Source: Mugil cephalus (lineage: Eukaryota > Chordata > Actinopteri > Mugiliformes > Mugilidae). From it: DNA of 64,000 nt. The notes beneath the pieces are model-generated. The model was given only the letters and a program-made list of their open reading frames with translations, had not been told where the DNA came from and did no database searches. Every line of letters starts with the position of its first letter. The stretch's first letter is position 1. The DNA lies in the NCBI RefSeq assembly GCF_022458985.1, contig NC_061776.1:8062379-8126378 (forward strand). Reading direction: 5' to 3'. The position numbers and the translations under genes were made by a program. Below are positions 24,701 to 37,200 of the stretch, one piece after another.

Positions 24701-25248
24701 AAAAAGAAAAGACAGACACATCATTATGATTACCTTCTGATTTAATAGTACAATTGCCCATCACTTGGAGCTCAAAGAAAGGAGTGCTGGGTAAATAAAT
24801 GTTTCATTCCAAGTGCACAATATGCTAAATACACATTTAAACATCATTATACGGACACTATGGGATATGGATTACTCAAATTCGAAAGAGGACGTATTTG
24901 TCAAACATTTAATGTTCTCTGTGTGTGCTCTGAAAAGCAGAACGTTCCCGTTTGGCTGACGGTGTGCGATGGGAGCCGAAGAGATCAAATGACGTTCGGT
25001 AGCGTTAGATCAGACTCGGTTAGTGGGGATACTCAATCATGGCAACACAACACCCTCGTTACTGGTTAGAGAAAAACAACAGACCGAACAGATGGCTCTA
25101 GAATTCATTAATCGTCCCGTGTATTGGCTCACTAACTACAGTATGTCATTAAAATGTGAAACTACAGAGAGATACTGGCTAATTCAAACCGACTGCTCGT
25201 CTGACGAGCTGGATTACTGACTGGTTTGCTCACTTGGACTACAGACGG

Positions 25249-25280
<32 letters not shown>

Positions 25281-28200
25281 GTGGGTTAGCTCATGTATCG
25301 ACCAACTGGCTGAGCAAATTCTGGCCCGCAGCCTGTTCAGCTGCCTGACAGAGCTGCTAGTTACCTAACACATAAATGTGGGCCGCTTGGCCGCTGTGCA
25401 GGCTGAAGAGAGTGGGCAGCCAAGAGGGCAAACCAGCTCAGTGGGTTTAAAAAGGGTCCGGGATTCTTCACTGGGTCAGCTTTGATCCGCAAGTACGTGC
25501 TTCGACCTTAGCGCTTGCATGCAAACACGGCGACGCGCTAATCCCGTGTCACATATCACGGACGACCGTAGTTAACTAGACGTGGGATAAAGGGATGGTC
25601 GGGTTTAGCTGCGGTTACTGGTGTGACCGACTGAACGAAGGGGGCCGATAATGAAAGGAGAGGGTCCTGACTTCCTCACGCACTTTAATAACGTGGGATT
25701 GGGGTCGGATTAATACCAATTTCCAACTAATCTTCACCTGTTATTACGTTGCGTAAAACCCCAGCGCTGCCTCAACACAACAAATAAACATGATTTCCTC
25801 TCAGCTGCATGGATTCGTCACACAATCTCTCTGGAGAATTGCGTGGTGAGTGTGTGAGGGTTCAACTTCCAGCGGACTAGAAAAGATAGTAAGAGGATTT
25901 TGTTGTTTTCAATCACTGACAACTCACGATTCTCTGAATTTACTCTAATGCCAGTAAATCATACACTGATCGGCCACAACATTAAAACCACTGACCACTT
26001 TGTAATAATTTAATGTTCTGCTGGGAAACTTTTGGGCCTGGCGTTCATTCATGTGGGTGTTACTTAGACATGCACCACCCACATAGACCAGACCAGACCA
26101 GACACGGGGGCGGGGGCCTTCCCCAGCATCCCCCCTAAATAATTGTATATTATGTCATCTTCATCCAGCTAGGACCTTTTCTACAAAGTTAGAGAGGGAA
26201 GGTTTTGTGGAGGCTTGACATGCCACCTCCTACTCTTATATCTAAGCAATGTGGGCAGAAATATTTATAAATAAATCCCCACCCCCACCCACAGAACCCC
26301 CAACTAACAAATTGTGTTTCCAGACACCTCAGAGCACCCATGTCCATTCTCTGATGAATCACAACTTTTTGGAGGCACAACACCTACACACTATTAGGAC
26401 CCACATTAATAATCCCCACACCTACTGGGAAATGCTCATTTTACAAGGTAATGGACAGTTAAAGTACAGAGTCGCGTTGTTAAATGTCAGCAGTCTCGGT
26501 GTGAGTGTGTGACATTCAAATGGCTGCACTCTAAATAGCGAACTCCCTGCAGCCTCTTACCCTAAAATGTACCAATTCGAGACATCTGAGGATTACAGTA
26601 TTTGTCCAGCAAATTCCTCAGTAGCCACAGAGTTCAACATCTGTTGTCTGCCTGCTAAGGGGTTTAGGGGGAGACGCAAATACGACGGGAGAAAACTCCA
26701 CCGGAGACAATTAAAACGCAGACTAATCCAAGTTCTCCTCTATATCATCTCATCAATTAAGACCAGCGAGCACAAAACACGCCCGGTTCAAAATGCAAAA
26801 CACATGGTTTGTGCAGAAGAGTGCACCTGCTGTGTCAATTAAAAGTAAGTAGTAAAGTACTATTCAAGGAAAGCTTCTTATTCAAACATGGATTTGTTTT
26901 TTTTTTTGGAATTTGCATGATCCTATTTGTGGAGTTACTGATATACCACAGTAATCACTCAACATGTCCGGGGCTCCATAAGTACCTCATCGTGACCATG
27001 TGTAATGTGGAGAGCTGAGGAAATAAGAACCATACGTTTGGTCACAACTGTTGTGGAAAATGTTCTGCTGCGGAAAGACTCAAACAAAGAGTCCTTGTTT
27101 TCCACTGGGAGCAGCTTCAAACAGCAGGATATAATGATGCCACGGGTCATGACTTACCATTCGCTCAGATTGTGATTGCAGTTTCCTATAAGGTGCATTA
27201 AACGTGCGCTCAGTAGAGGCACAATCACAGCTTTCAAAGGATAATTCTCATGTAAACAGGCTAATTGACTATTAATGTTACGGAAAATGCCAAGTTAGTA
27301 AATTATTGAAAAGAATTTGGAGGCCAGGTCAACACCTTGGGCAGTTTTTCACCTTTTTTGAACCGTTTATGGGTTGAAGGGAGGGTCAGGCTTGTTCTAG
27401 TATATCCCACAGGTGCTTGATGAGTTTGGGGACCTAGTGAATTCTTCGTTTTCTTTTTTATGAGTTGTGTGTGTGTGTGTGAGTATCATTGCTATGGGAT
27501 GACAGGTAAAAAAGTTTCCCAGCAGAACACGGAATTGTCAGAAGATGGTCAGTGGTTTTAATGTTGTGGCTGATAGAGTGGAAGTAGGAGTTGCAGAATA
27601 TGACATTAAAACTCTTGTTGACATCTGCTGTTCTCAGTTCTAACATCACTTTCAGGTTCAGTTTACAGTTTACCTACAGCACATACACGTAGCTCATCGC
27701 TTTGCCAGTGTGTGTGGATGTGATCGTGTCAGAGTGCGGGTCAGTGAGTTTCTAGGCAGGGGGACACACACGGTAACTTCATTCTCCGTTTCCTCTGGGC
27801 ACGGCCTCATAGTGGGGGTCAAGTAACGAAACACCACGAGCCCGAAAGCAGGGTCAGAGCATTCGGGTTGCTGCTAACACGACACAACAGGATCTGTTTA
27901 CGCTGCCGCAGGAAAACAAGACCTACCACAGTGTGTATGTACTCTATGTGTACTGATAGTTTTTTTTTTAAATGTGCTGATTCACGTTGCAACAACTGTA
28001 TACGAGTGTGTGTGCGCGCGTAAATGTGGTTTATTAAGATGCTGGGGTCTGTCTTTATCAACGCACTGAGAACATATGTTTGAGACTTGCAGCATCTTTA
28101 ACAGCGTGTGCTTTCTCCAGAGTGGGATGAACCAAGGCTTTTATAGTAGTTGCACATTTATGCAGTACATTAACCTGATGCATCTTAATTCAGAGGTTTA

Positions 28201-31200
28201 AACGTAAAAGTGTACGTGCGTGTGTTTGGCCATGTGCATGAATCCATCTGTGATAAATGTGTGTTTATGTGCAGATAATATGTGAAAACAACCTGTGGTA
28301 CAATGATGTTTTCATCCTTGTTTTCATTAGTGCATTTAGCAACATTAGAATTAGCCACGTTTGTATGCACATACAAGGAATTTGGATCCGGTCACATCGC
28401 TCGTTGGCCATTAAATAAGCGTAAATATATAAGCGTAAAAAAAGAGAAAACTGTACAACATAAATTAGTCTTCCAGAATAAAAGCTTTAGAAAAAAAAAA
28501 GGTCAGGAGCAGATATATACAATGGACTTTAACAGGAGTACATACACTTTATGAAGAGTTATTGCTTGTGAGAATGGTCATGCGCTCTGTGACTGCTCAG
28601 AGTTCATCAGCGCGACAGCCCCAGGAAAGAAACTGTTTTTGTGGTGGTAGATAACTTCTCTATTAATAACTGGGTGATGTTTTGGTGTAGGAAATAATGA
28701 AATATATAATATCCAGCATCCAAAACCAGTAGCTTGAAGCAGTGGTTCCCAAACTTTTGCTCTCGTATCCTAACAAAAAAAGCTGTGCTCCAATCATAGC
28801 ATAAAAAATATATAAAGAAACCATTAATCAGTTGAGTCAACTCCAGGGATACAGGACTCTCTCTCTTTTAATACTGTTGGTGCTTTACTTCCACATTCAT
28901 TCATAAAATAGTGGGAACTGCAGTTAAAACGAGGCTGAGCCAGGAGGAGTTAGTCATCGAGCTACGAGCCGACCTGATGAAACTAATCGAGAGCCGTGTC
29001 CAGTGGATGACAGGTCGCTAACTCGCTGTAGTTTATATTTGACAGTATTTGTGTCATTTATTAACATGTGTGTATCTAATCATGACAAACTCAAAGCAAA
29101 GCCCACACCCTTAAACAAACTCTGTCCTCCCATGGGTGGGAATCAATGACTTCATCATTATTAGACCACTTCTCTGTCCGTTTTGTTCCATTTTCCTTCA
29201 TTTAAGATTTTCATATTTCTAAACCAATGTTGGCTTAGCTGAGTGTGGAAGGATTTTAAATACACAACAGCTGTGAAGAATATTTACAGATTTCTGGGTT
29301 TTTGTGTGGATGCTGGTGCATTATTATTATTATTATTATTACGCACACTTGTTAAATACAGGGCTTGCTCACTCTATCTCTAATAGTGTACGACTTAACA
29401 ATTTTTTTATTAGCTGCCTGTATCAAATTCTCCCCGGCTCCCTCCTAAACATGAGCGCACAGCTGAGTGCCGTGCATAATAAAGGACACGCAGTTCTTTT
29501 GGTTTTCCCACAATTACAGGCTTGTTTGATGCTCACGGATGACGTGATGTTCACCTGAAAATAGGAGGAACGCAGCGAAAAGTACGCTCGAATGGATACA
29601 CAAGAAGCACCGAGACATGAGTTGCACCAGCGCCTTTCATCGTCAGAGACACTTTGATCTGACGTGTCATTAGTTTGTACGGAAGTTCAAATGTACAACA
29701 GCGTGTTTGTGTGTTCGTTTTTCTTACCTCCGTCAAAGCGTGAAGCTGGCCTTCGTGGACGCACACTCCCTTAAACCTGTGAAAACAACGACGTTTAAGT
29801 ATGGATGAATATTATAAGGCCAATATTTAAAGTTTGTCAGAATTTGATTTGAATTCATTACATTATTGATGCCAAAACAAAAGAAAACCCCACACATGCA
29901 GCTTTTTAGTTTTTTCTATTTCAGTTATATGTCGTTTCATTTATAAAGAGATTGAAATGATGTTAAAATATCAAACCAGGACACTTGCATGAACCTTTTT
30001 CTGCTACAAAGTAAAGAGAGAAAGCAGGAAGAATAGTTAAGAACAGATTAAAATTCCAGCGAGCAAGACCAGACAGGTGATTATACTGTGAGGCTGTCTG
30101 TTAACGGGAGGATAATAACAGCTCAGTTGCTTCACCTGCATTCCTCCCATATCTCCCTCTGCCTCCCCTATCAATTTCTCCTAATAATCATAGACAGAAT
30201 ATTCCACACGACTCTTTCACTTGTGTTTACGACAGAACGCCGGCTGCAATATCATAAAAGAAATCCCTCAGACAAGGAGAAATATGTAAGACAAGGTGAA
30301 AAACTTTTTTACGACTCATCATGAGCCAGAGGGTTTGGTAAATATCTTTAACCCATACGCTTCAGGAGAAACGATGTGTGTTTATGGAGCAACATATGAA
30401 CCAACTTTGTTCACAAGCTGCCTCGTAATTCCGGCAATGAAAAAGGTCAACTTTGTGGGTCTTTGTTGGACTTTAGCAAACAATGACCCCCTCAGTGTGT
30501 GCTGGTTAACACGCAGAAACACACAATCCACTACCAGGCATGCTCAACAAAGATGGCATTGTAAAAGATGTGTGTGTGTGTGTGCCTATGCATGAGACAT
30601 TTATGCATGTATGTGCATGTTCGGAAACACACGCTCTCCCACCCAGAAGCTCGTAGCAGAATTTCAAGTGTTTACAACAAAATAACAAGCGCCCTATTCT
30701 GAATGATCACAGTCAATCCCGTTTAAGGAGCACGGGTTTGAATTTTTATGGCTTTAAAGTTTTATTTTGTGTGCCAACGTTTGATTATCCTGTTGTAAAA
30801 TGCAAAGCACATTTGCGACAGATGGAATTCAAAGAGTTTTGCATGAGGTGAAGAATAACATCTGATACGAAAACATAACAAACCCGAAAACTTCCGCGAT
30901 CATAGAGCACTAAGGCAGTAAGCCCTTTAATAAACGCATTAAAACATAAAGTGAAAATTATCAACAGGACAACATGGCATTTACCCATTTACATTTGTAA
31001 GTGGCTAACTTGAGGTTAAATAGGATAATAAGGAAGTTAGCTCAGCTTACGTGCAGCACTGCAGTGTAGTTCTGACTGCTTCCAAAGAGACCTACTAGTT
31101 TTATACACTGTGAATGTTACTGCTGTCAATAGACATCATGGACAACACTTGTGCGTTTACATGCACAATTTAATCGAGCAATGCTCAAAATACGACTTTC

Positions 31201-34200
31201 TGAATGTGGTCCTCGTCCCAGTTTTCATGCAACGGACAAAATGGGATAACCGATGGGAACATGAACTCCTCCTCTACACTAGGTGGCGATATGTGTCATT
31301 TCAGTGGGTTAATATGGTCTCCCTGTTACGCCATATAATAAACAAGACTCGTTCATGCAGCAGACCGGCATTTCAAACAACACCAACACGGATAATAGTT
31401 CAGCTTTTTTTTAATCTCGTACGTCGTGTGCACGCTAATTGTGGTGCACATAAGATACACGCTACCCCTCAGGTGGTTCTTCTTCTGGCTCTCTTTTCCG
31501 GGGTCACATGCCAACGCAGCAGTTGTGGACATGTGCACTCCCGTTGTCCAGTTAAAGTCTGATTAAGGCGTATGCATGGCGGAGAAAATCGATTTCCAAT
31601 CGCATTATCTGCGTGTCTTAATTGGATAAGGAGAACTCCGATTTTAGTCGGATTAACATGTTTACATGCACTTAAATTGTCCAGTTAAAGTCAGATTAAG
31701 GCAATATTTTTTTTATTTCACCTGTGTGTAAACGTACTCACTGTTTAGACTGGATTTAAAGCTTAAGGCCAGGATGAACCAAACCCACGAAGGAGTGGCA
31801 ATGAAGGGTGAACTGGGAGGTTAGGGTTAGCGAGCCATTTATACTTTTGTACTCATCAATCTGGCTCATTCTGTAAAAACACCACTCAAAAACTAGTTGG
31901 TGCTGCGTTTTTTTTGTTTGTTTTTTTACTCCCTGCTTCACTTTCAATTTCAATGGCAACTGAAATCTTTGCAGAGATTACAAACAAATTGGTGCAAAAG
32001 CCTAAACCACCTATTACAATGTCAGAATCGTAATTAATAGTGCCGACGGCAGACTTAGTTTGGATTACTTCTTCCATAGTAAATACCAAATGTTGCATCT
32101 TCTACAAGTTTAGCCTCTGATATACTGTAAGCTTCATTTACACTACATTTAATGCCACATCCACTTTACTGTGATTGGTTAGAGCATTAATGAAAACCCA
32201 ACACAGACACAAATATGGTTTCCTGGGCTTACATCACATCATGCTTTGCTTATTTTGTCCCACCAATCCTTATCTAGATTATCTTTTTTTTACATAATTG
32301 TTCATGGCCTTTGGATTTTCCCTTCCAACAAAAAGGGGTCCTCGCTGCTTCTCGCCTCTAGGCGTGTGGTACAACTCTAACAGGAGCTGGCAGTTTAGAA
32401 AATCCATTGTTAATAGGCTCTGCATTTGACACAGTTTCTAGAAAACCCCAAAGGAAGCAGGTCACAACCACAAACTCATGAGCAAGTGAGAGAGAAGAGG
32501 GAGAGAAAAGGGGGGAGGTAGACGGTGCAAGAAAAGATACTTAAATTATCACCACGTCAGCGAGGTGTCAGTGGAAATTACTGATGTAAGTCATTTGTGG
32601 AAATTACTTTTAGATGACGTCAATTTTTGAAACTCCATTAGTAATCAGTTTCTCACACCAGGGATTTTCAGTTTTCAGAAATTAGCTTATGTTACGTCAT
32701 AATGCAATAATCGCCTAGGACAACAAAGGGGGGGAATAATCATGTTATTTTGCTTGATTTGTCTTGTAGTTCAAGGTGGTTTCCAGAGACACTTGAAAAG
32801 AACATTACATTACATAAGACTGACTGTGACTTAGAAACCGTATAATCGTTGATTATGAGCAAATTAGTCACGTATTTGGTCACCAACCTGAGTATGTTTG
32901 GATGACAAAGCCGGTTCATTAACTGGACCTCTCTCAACATGTTAGCTCTGTTGCTGCTGAGCTTGTTCATCTTCAGAGCCATGACTTGGTCTGAAGCTCG
33001 ATGATGTACCTGTAAGACAGTTCAACGAATGTTTAATGTTGGAAACACAGTGGAGAACAAACAAAATACTGACTCAAGCTTAATATCTCCTAGACTACAT
33101 TAACTTATAATGCGTAAGTATTTTCTTGAGTTATAAAGGATAAGGTCTTTCAACAAACGTCTTCTGTTATTATGTTCTGTTATTACTCTCTGGCTTATGA
33201 AGCATGATAACAGTAGGAGAGATGAGAAGAGAAATGAGGTCAGTGGCTGCTGACCAGCCTCGGCAAAATTGACTGTCAATTCAGAACTGCACAATCAATT
33301 CTGCATCCATGTGCTATGGGATTTTAGTTTCCATCTCTCTGGCAGGCATTTATGTCCATCCATCCATCCATCCATCCATCCATCCATCCATCCCATTACA
33401 GCTGGCTGCAGGTCAGAACATCATGACAGCATTGAAATGGTTCCTGGTGGAGCTCAAAACAACTTGGTTTCTCAACTTGGTTACAGCAAATGCCAGTTCT
33501 CTGTACAAAGGAAATGTGTCAATACACATAAAGTTCAAAAGTTAAAAAAAAATCCCCCGGTCTCTGTGTAATGATGCTATTGGAGACTGAATTTCCCACA
33601 GAACAAATCAAGTATCTACAGTACGTATCTATTTACTTTCTAACCACACAGCGGCTTTGTATTCAGGGGTAAATTTAAAATTTACATATCTTATTTTGAA
33701 GTTGAGTTAGACACACTGACATTTACATTCCAAATACATCTGTGTCCATTTCAGAAGGCGAAACCCCCTCTAAAGAGGCACTAAGCACATTTATCTCTCT
33801 AATGAGGCAAATACAAATGACTTTTTTTTTTTGCTACCATCAAAGACAGGAGGCCCACACTGCACGTCTATTCACTGCCTCAATAATCTCACAGTAGTTA
33901 GAATAATAAAGTGACCATAGGTCTTTACACTCCTGCTGTCAAAGAGGCCACAGCGCGGTACAGTAATTACCAAGAATAAGAGTTCTCTTGAATACACTCT
34001 TGCACACATGCAAATAGGAAATATCAACCTGGAAACCACAGAAGGCAACACAACGAATGAGTGAGCTGCTGCAGACACATCGAACTACCTACACCTGCTA
34101 GCTCACTTCCTGACACCAGTGACAAATTTAGACCATGATATATTATTATAATGCTCAGTTGCTCTCAGAAACAAAGACGCGTACCATCACACGTACTCCA

Positions 34201-37200
34201 GTTAACTACAGGAAATCATACATAACGCTGCATAATACTGTGTAGGTCTCCCTTGTGCCGAGAATGGACATGGGCCCTCTGAGGGTGTCCTGTGGTGTCT
34301 GGCAACACAATGTATCATCCCACTACATCAGTTTGGGACCTGGTGAATTTGGAGACCAAGTCAACACTTTGTGTTGATCTTGTTTTTTGGTTTTGAGTGT
34401 TCCTGAACCGTTTGTATGGGTGGGTCTATGTCAGACTGCACCTTTCCTTGCCATCAAGGAGTGTCATTGCTATGGAGTGGGGGTGTCTGGTCTGGTCTAA
34501 GTGGGTGCTACATGTCTACACGACACCCACACGAATGAATGCCAGGTCCAAAAGTTTCCCAGAAGAACAATGAATTTTCACAACATGATCGATGTCATTT
34601 ACTCCTCTTGTCAGTGGTCTTAATGATGTGGCAGAACATGTTAGTCATAAGAGGTGTGGAAAAAAATACCAATATGGTAATATATCATGCTTTTTCTTCA
34701 AATACAATATCGGTTTTGAATGACTTCATATCAATTTTAAAAGATAAAGAAAAAGTCATGTTTTGGGTCGACTTAGTGCCACTTGCGCAGCTTTTCCTGC
34801 AGCATTTCCTGAGTGAAGCAGTGGAAGAAGTGTTTAGGCAAGTAGCAGAAGTAAGGATGGAAATGGCATCAAAATTCAGAGCTGACGTTTGGAGGCACCT
34901 TGGCTTTCAAATGGAAGAAGGAACTAATAAGCTGGACATAGAGTGCGCAGTTTTCAAACTGTGCTTCGCTCCAGTTAGATACTCAGGGAACAAGACCAAC
35001 TTGCAAACTCATCTAACAAGACCCCAGTGAGCTATGAGCGCAGCAGCGGCCGCAGCCACTGAAACATGCTGATCCGAAGCAAACTACGCTATGCAATGTG
35101 TATATATAGCAATTTTATTTTCACATCTGTTCAGCGTTTAAACAGTGACATATATTTTTGTTCAGGGAAACGACGATATTTAAGTGGCAAGAAACATGAT
35201 CCACTTTTTCTGTGCAACACATTGGAAGTGGATAATTTGAATTATTAATTTTTTGACTCAATTTGTCCAATGAATTATCACTGTCATCTGACGTACATAT
35301 ATGGAACTTGTATTTTAAGCTCTATTTAAAATTTCTCAGTGAACTATGTAGAATATTACAATATATCGCAATATCATAATATCACAATAATGTATCGTAT
35401 CGAGACTAAAGTATCGTGATACGTATCGTGAAGTCCTTGCCAATACCCACCCCCCAATTAGACACGACAGCTCGGCTCTTATTTACACTACTGACGACCA
35501 ACACCGTGAACGTTTTAAACCACATGAGACGTTAGACACGATTTCAATGCTGCTACTGAGATGCTTGTTTGTGGAATACATATTATAAATATTTTTATTG
35601 CATAGCACTGACAAAAAGCAGAAACTGAAAACTTAAATCAACAGTACAGTACAACACCAAAGAGACTTGTACTGTTTTCTATTGCCACAGCCACTGAGAC
35701 ACAGCAGATAGGTGATCTCACTACAGGAGGAAGGGGAAGTGACAGCTGGGGCTAAGTCAATATGGAGTTCATATGGAAGTCGTTCAAATATTCACTTTTA
35801 TATACACAGCATATATAGTAGAGAATATAGAGAGTGGAGTCTGCATCTACTTCTCTCTCGCTCTCACACATTCAGAAACAAAAATCTCTCTGTTCAAGTT
35901 CAAAGGAGGGGGCCTGGCTATAAGAGCCGACAGTCTCCACCGCAGGACAGCAGAAACAACAGATGGCCACTCCTCTGAAGGCCTCCTCCCCCACATCCGC
36001 CTATCCTCCTCCGACCCCCCATTCCTCACTCTTCACATCCCCCCATCTGCATTTATTCCCGATCCCCCTCTTTCCCCTCAGCGGTGTGGCCTCAAACAAA
36101 CCGTCAGGCCCAATCCCAATCACCCCCTACTGTAGCAGTATCTCCTTTCTTTTTTCTGGGGTCTCCCCCACCTTTCACCTCTCTGCTCTTGCACTGCTCT
36201 CCTCTCAGATGGAAAACATAACCAAAGTGCATTTCTACTCCAAAGCCTTACCCCATTTTGCGCCTCCTTCCCCCCCTCAACCCGAGCGTTAACCGATCTC
36301 TAAATCAGCCTCTTCTCCAAAACTCCTTCATCTCCTCTGCAGCCCTGTGTCCATGCTTCCCTTTGTACTGGAGTAAACACATAAAACCTCCCCTCCCTCA
36401 ACCCCTATTTTTCATCCCCTTCAAGAGAATTCCCAACCACACCACTCCGCCATCACAAGCCTTCCCTCCTCCTCCTCCTCCTCCTCCTGGCCGACACTTC
36501 CACGACCATTAATTCCACCACTTGTTCGTTCCCATCTCTGTACATCGTCCGCCTTGACTCCAAGCCGTGTCATTCCCTGCTCTTTATTCCTTCTCTCTAC
36601 CTGAATATTCTTTTCTCACAAAGGAAAAAGCAGCATCATTAGCTGCCTTTCCAATTTAGAAATTTCGCAAAGTTAAAGCAATATTTCTGAAATTTTGAGA
36701 ATGTACAATTGCACTTTTTTTTACGTGTTTCCATTGGAGGAGCTTTGTCGAAATGTAGGTGTTTCCATCACCAGTTTTTATTGCGATATTTAGGTGTTGC
36801 ACATTTTTAGAGGTAATGGAAATGCACAGGAATTTCCCATGAGACCAAGGTGGCTCCTGCATTTAATGTCTCTGTAGTGGCATCTCTGTTGCAAACTGGA
36901 AGTTTTCATTCTGTCTGAGCCCAATGGAAAACCAAGATAGGAGGTAAAACTTCAAATAATCCATAGTTTCCTGCAATAAATGTGCTTAAAATAAATTAAT
37001 GAATGAAACTGTTGGTTATTTGTACCATTCTATTACTCATTTCCTGCACTGGGTGTTGAATATGCTACACTGCATTTACATAGCTCACAATGGGCTGTTT
37101 CTGACAGCTGACATATCCAGACTAGCACAATGGTTTACAATGCACAAAGGACCCAATGCAGGCTTAATATAGCTAATCGTAATCTAAATCTATACAGGCC

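Larger units (their letters stand above)
24695..29727. other. tesk2 intron 4 (about 5 kb)
   Basis: Contains a (CCTG)n tract (25249-25280), two Tc1-like remnants (25961-26412 and 27313-27577) and (ATT)n at about 29322-29341. 28395-28640 resembles low-copy fish dispersed repeats, but I cannot assign it. No exon recognised. Confidence 0.5.

Noticed and set aside
25249..25280. Intronic (CCTG)n as a pathogenic-type expansion
   Set aside because: Only eight units; ordinary microsatellite length.
31110..31562. 150-codon plus-strand frame
   Set aside because: Lies within the putative MITE at 31150-31735 and shows no recognisable domain.
35712..36512. Several overlapping Pro/Ser-rich plus-strand frames
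   Set aside because: Pyrimidine-rich low-complexity intron sequence including a CTC repeat; frames overlap each other and have no domain.
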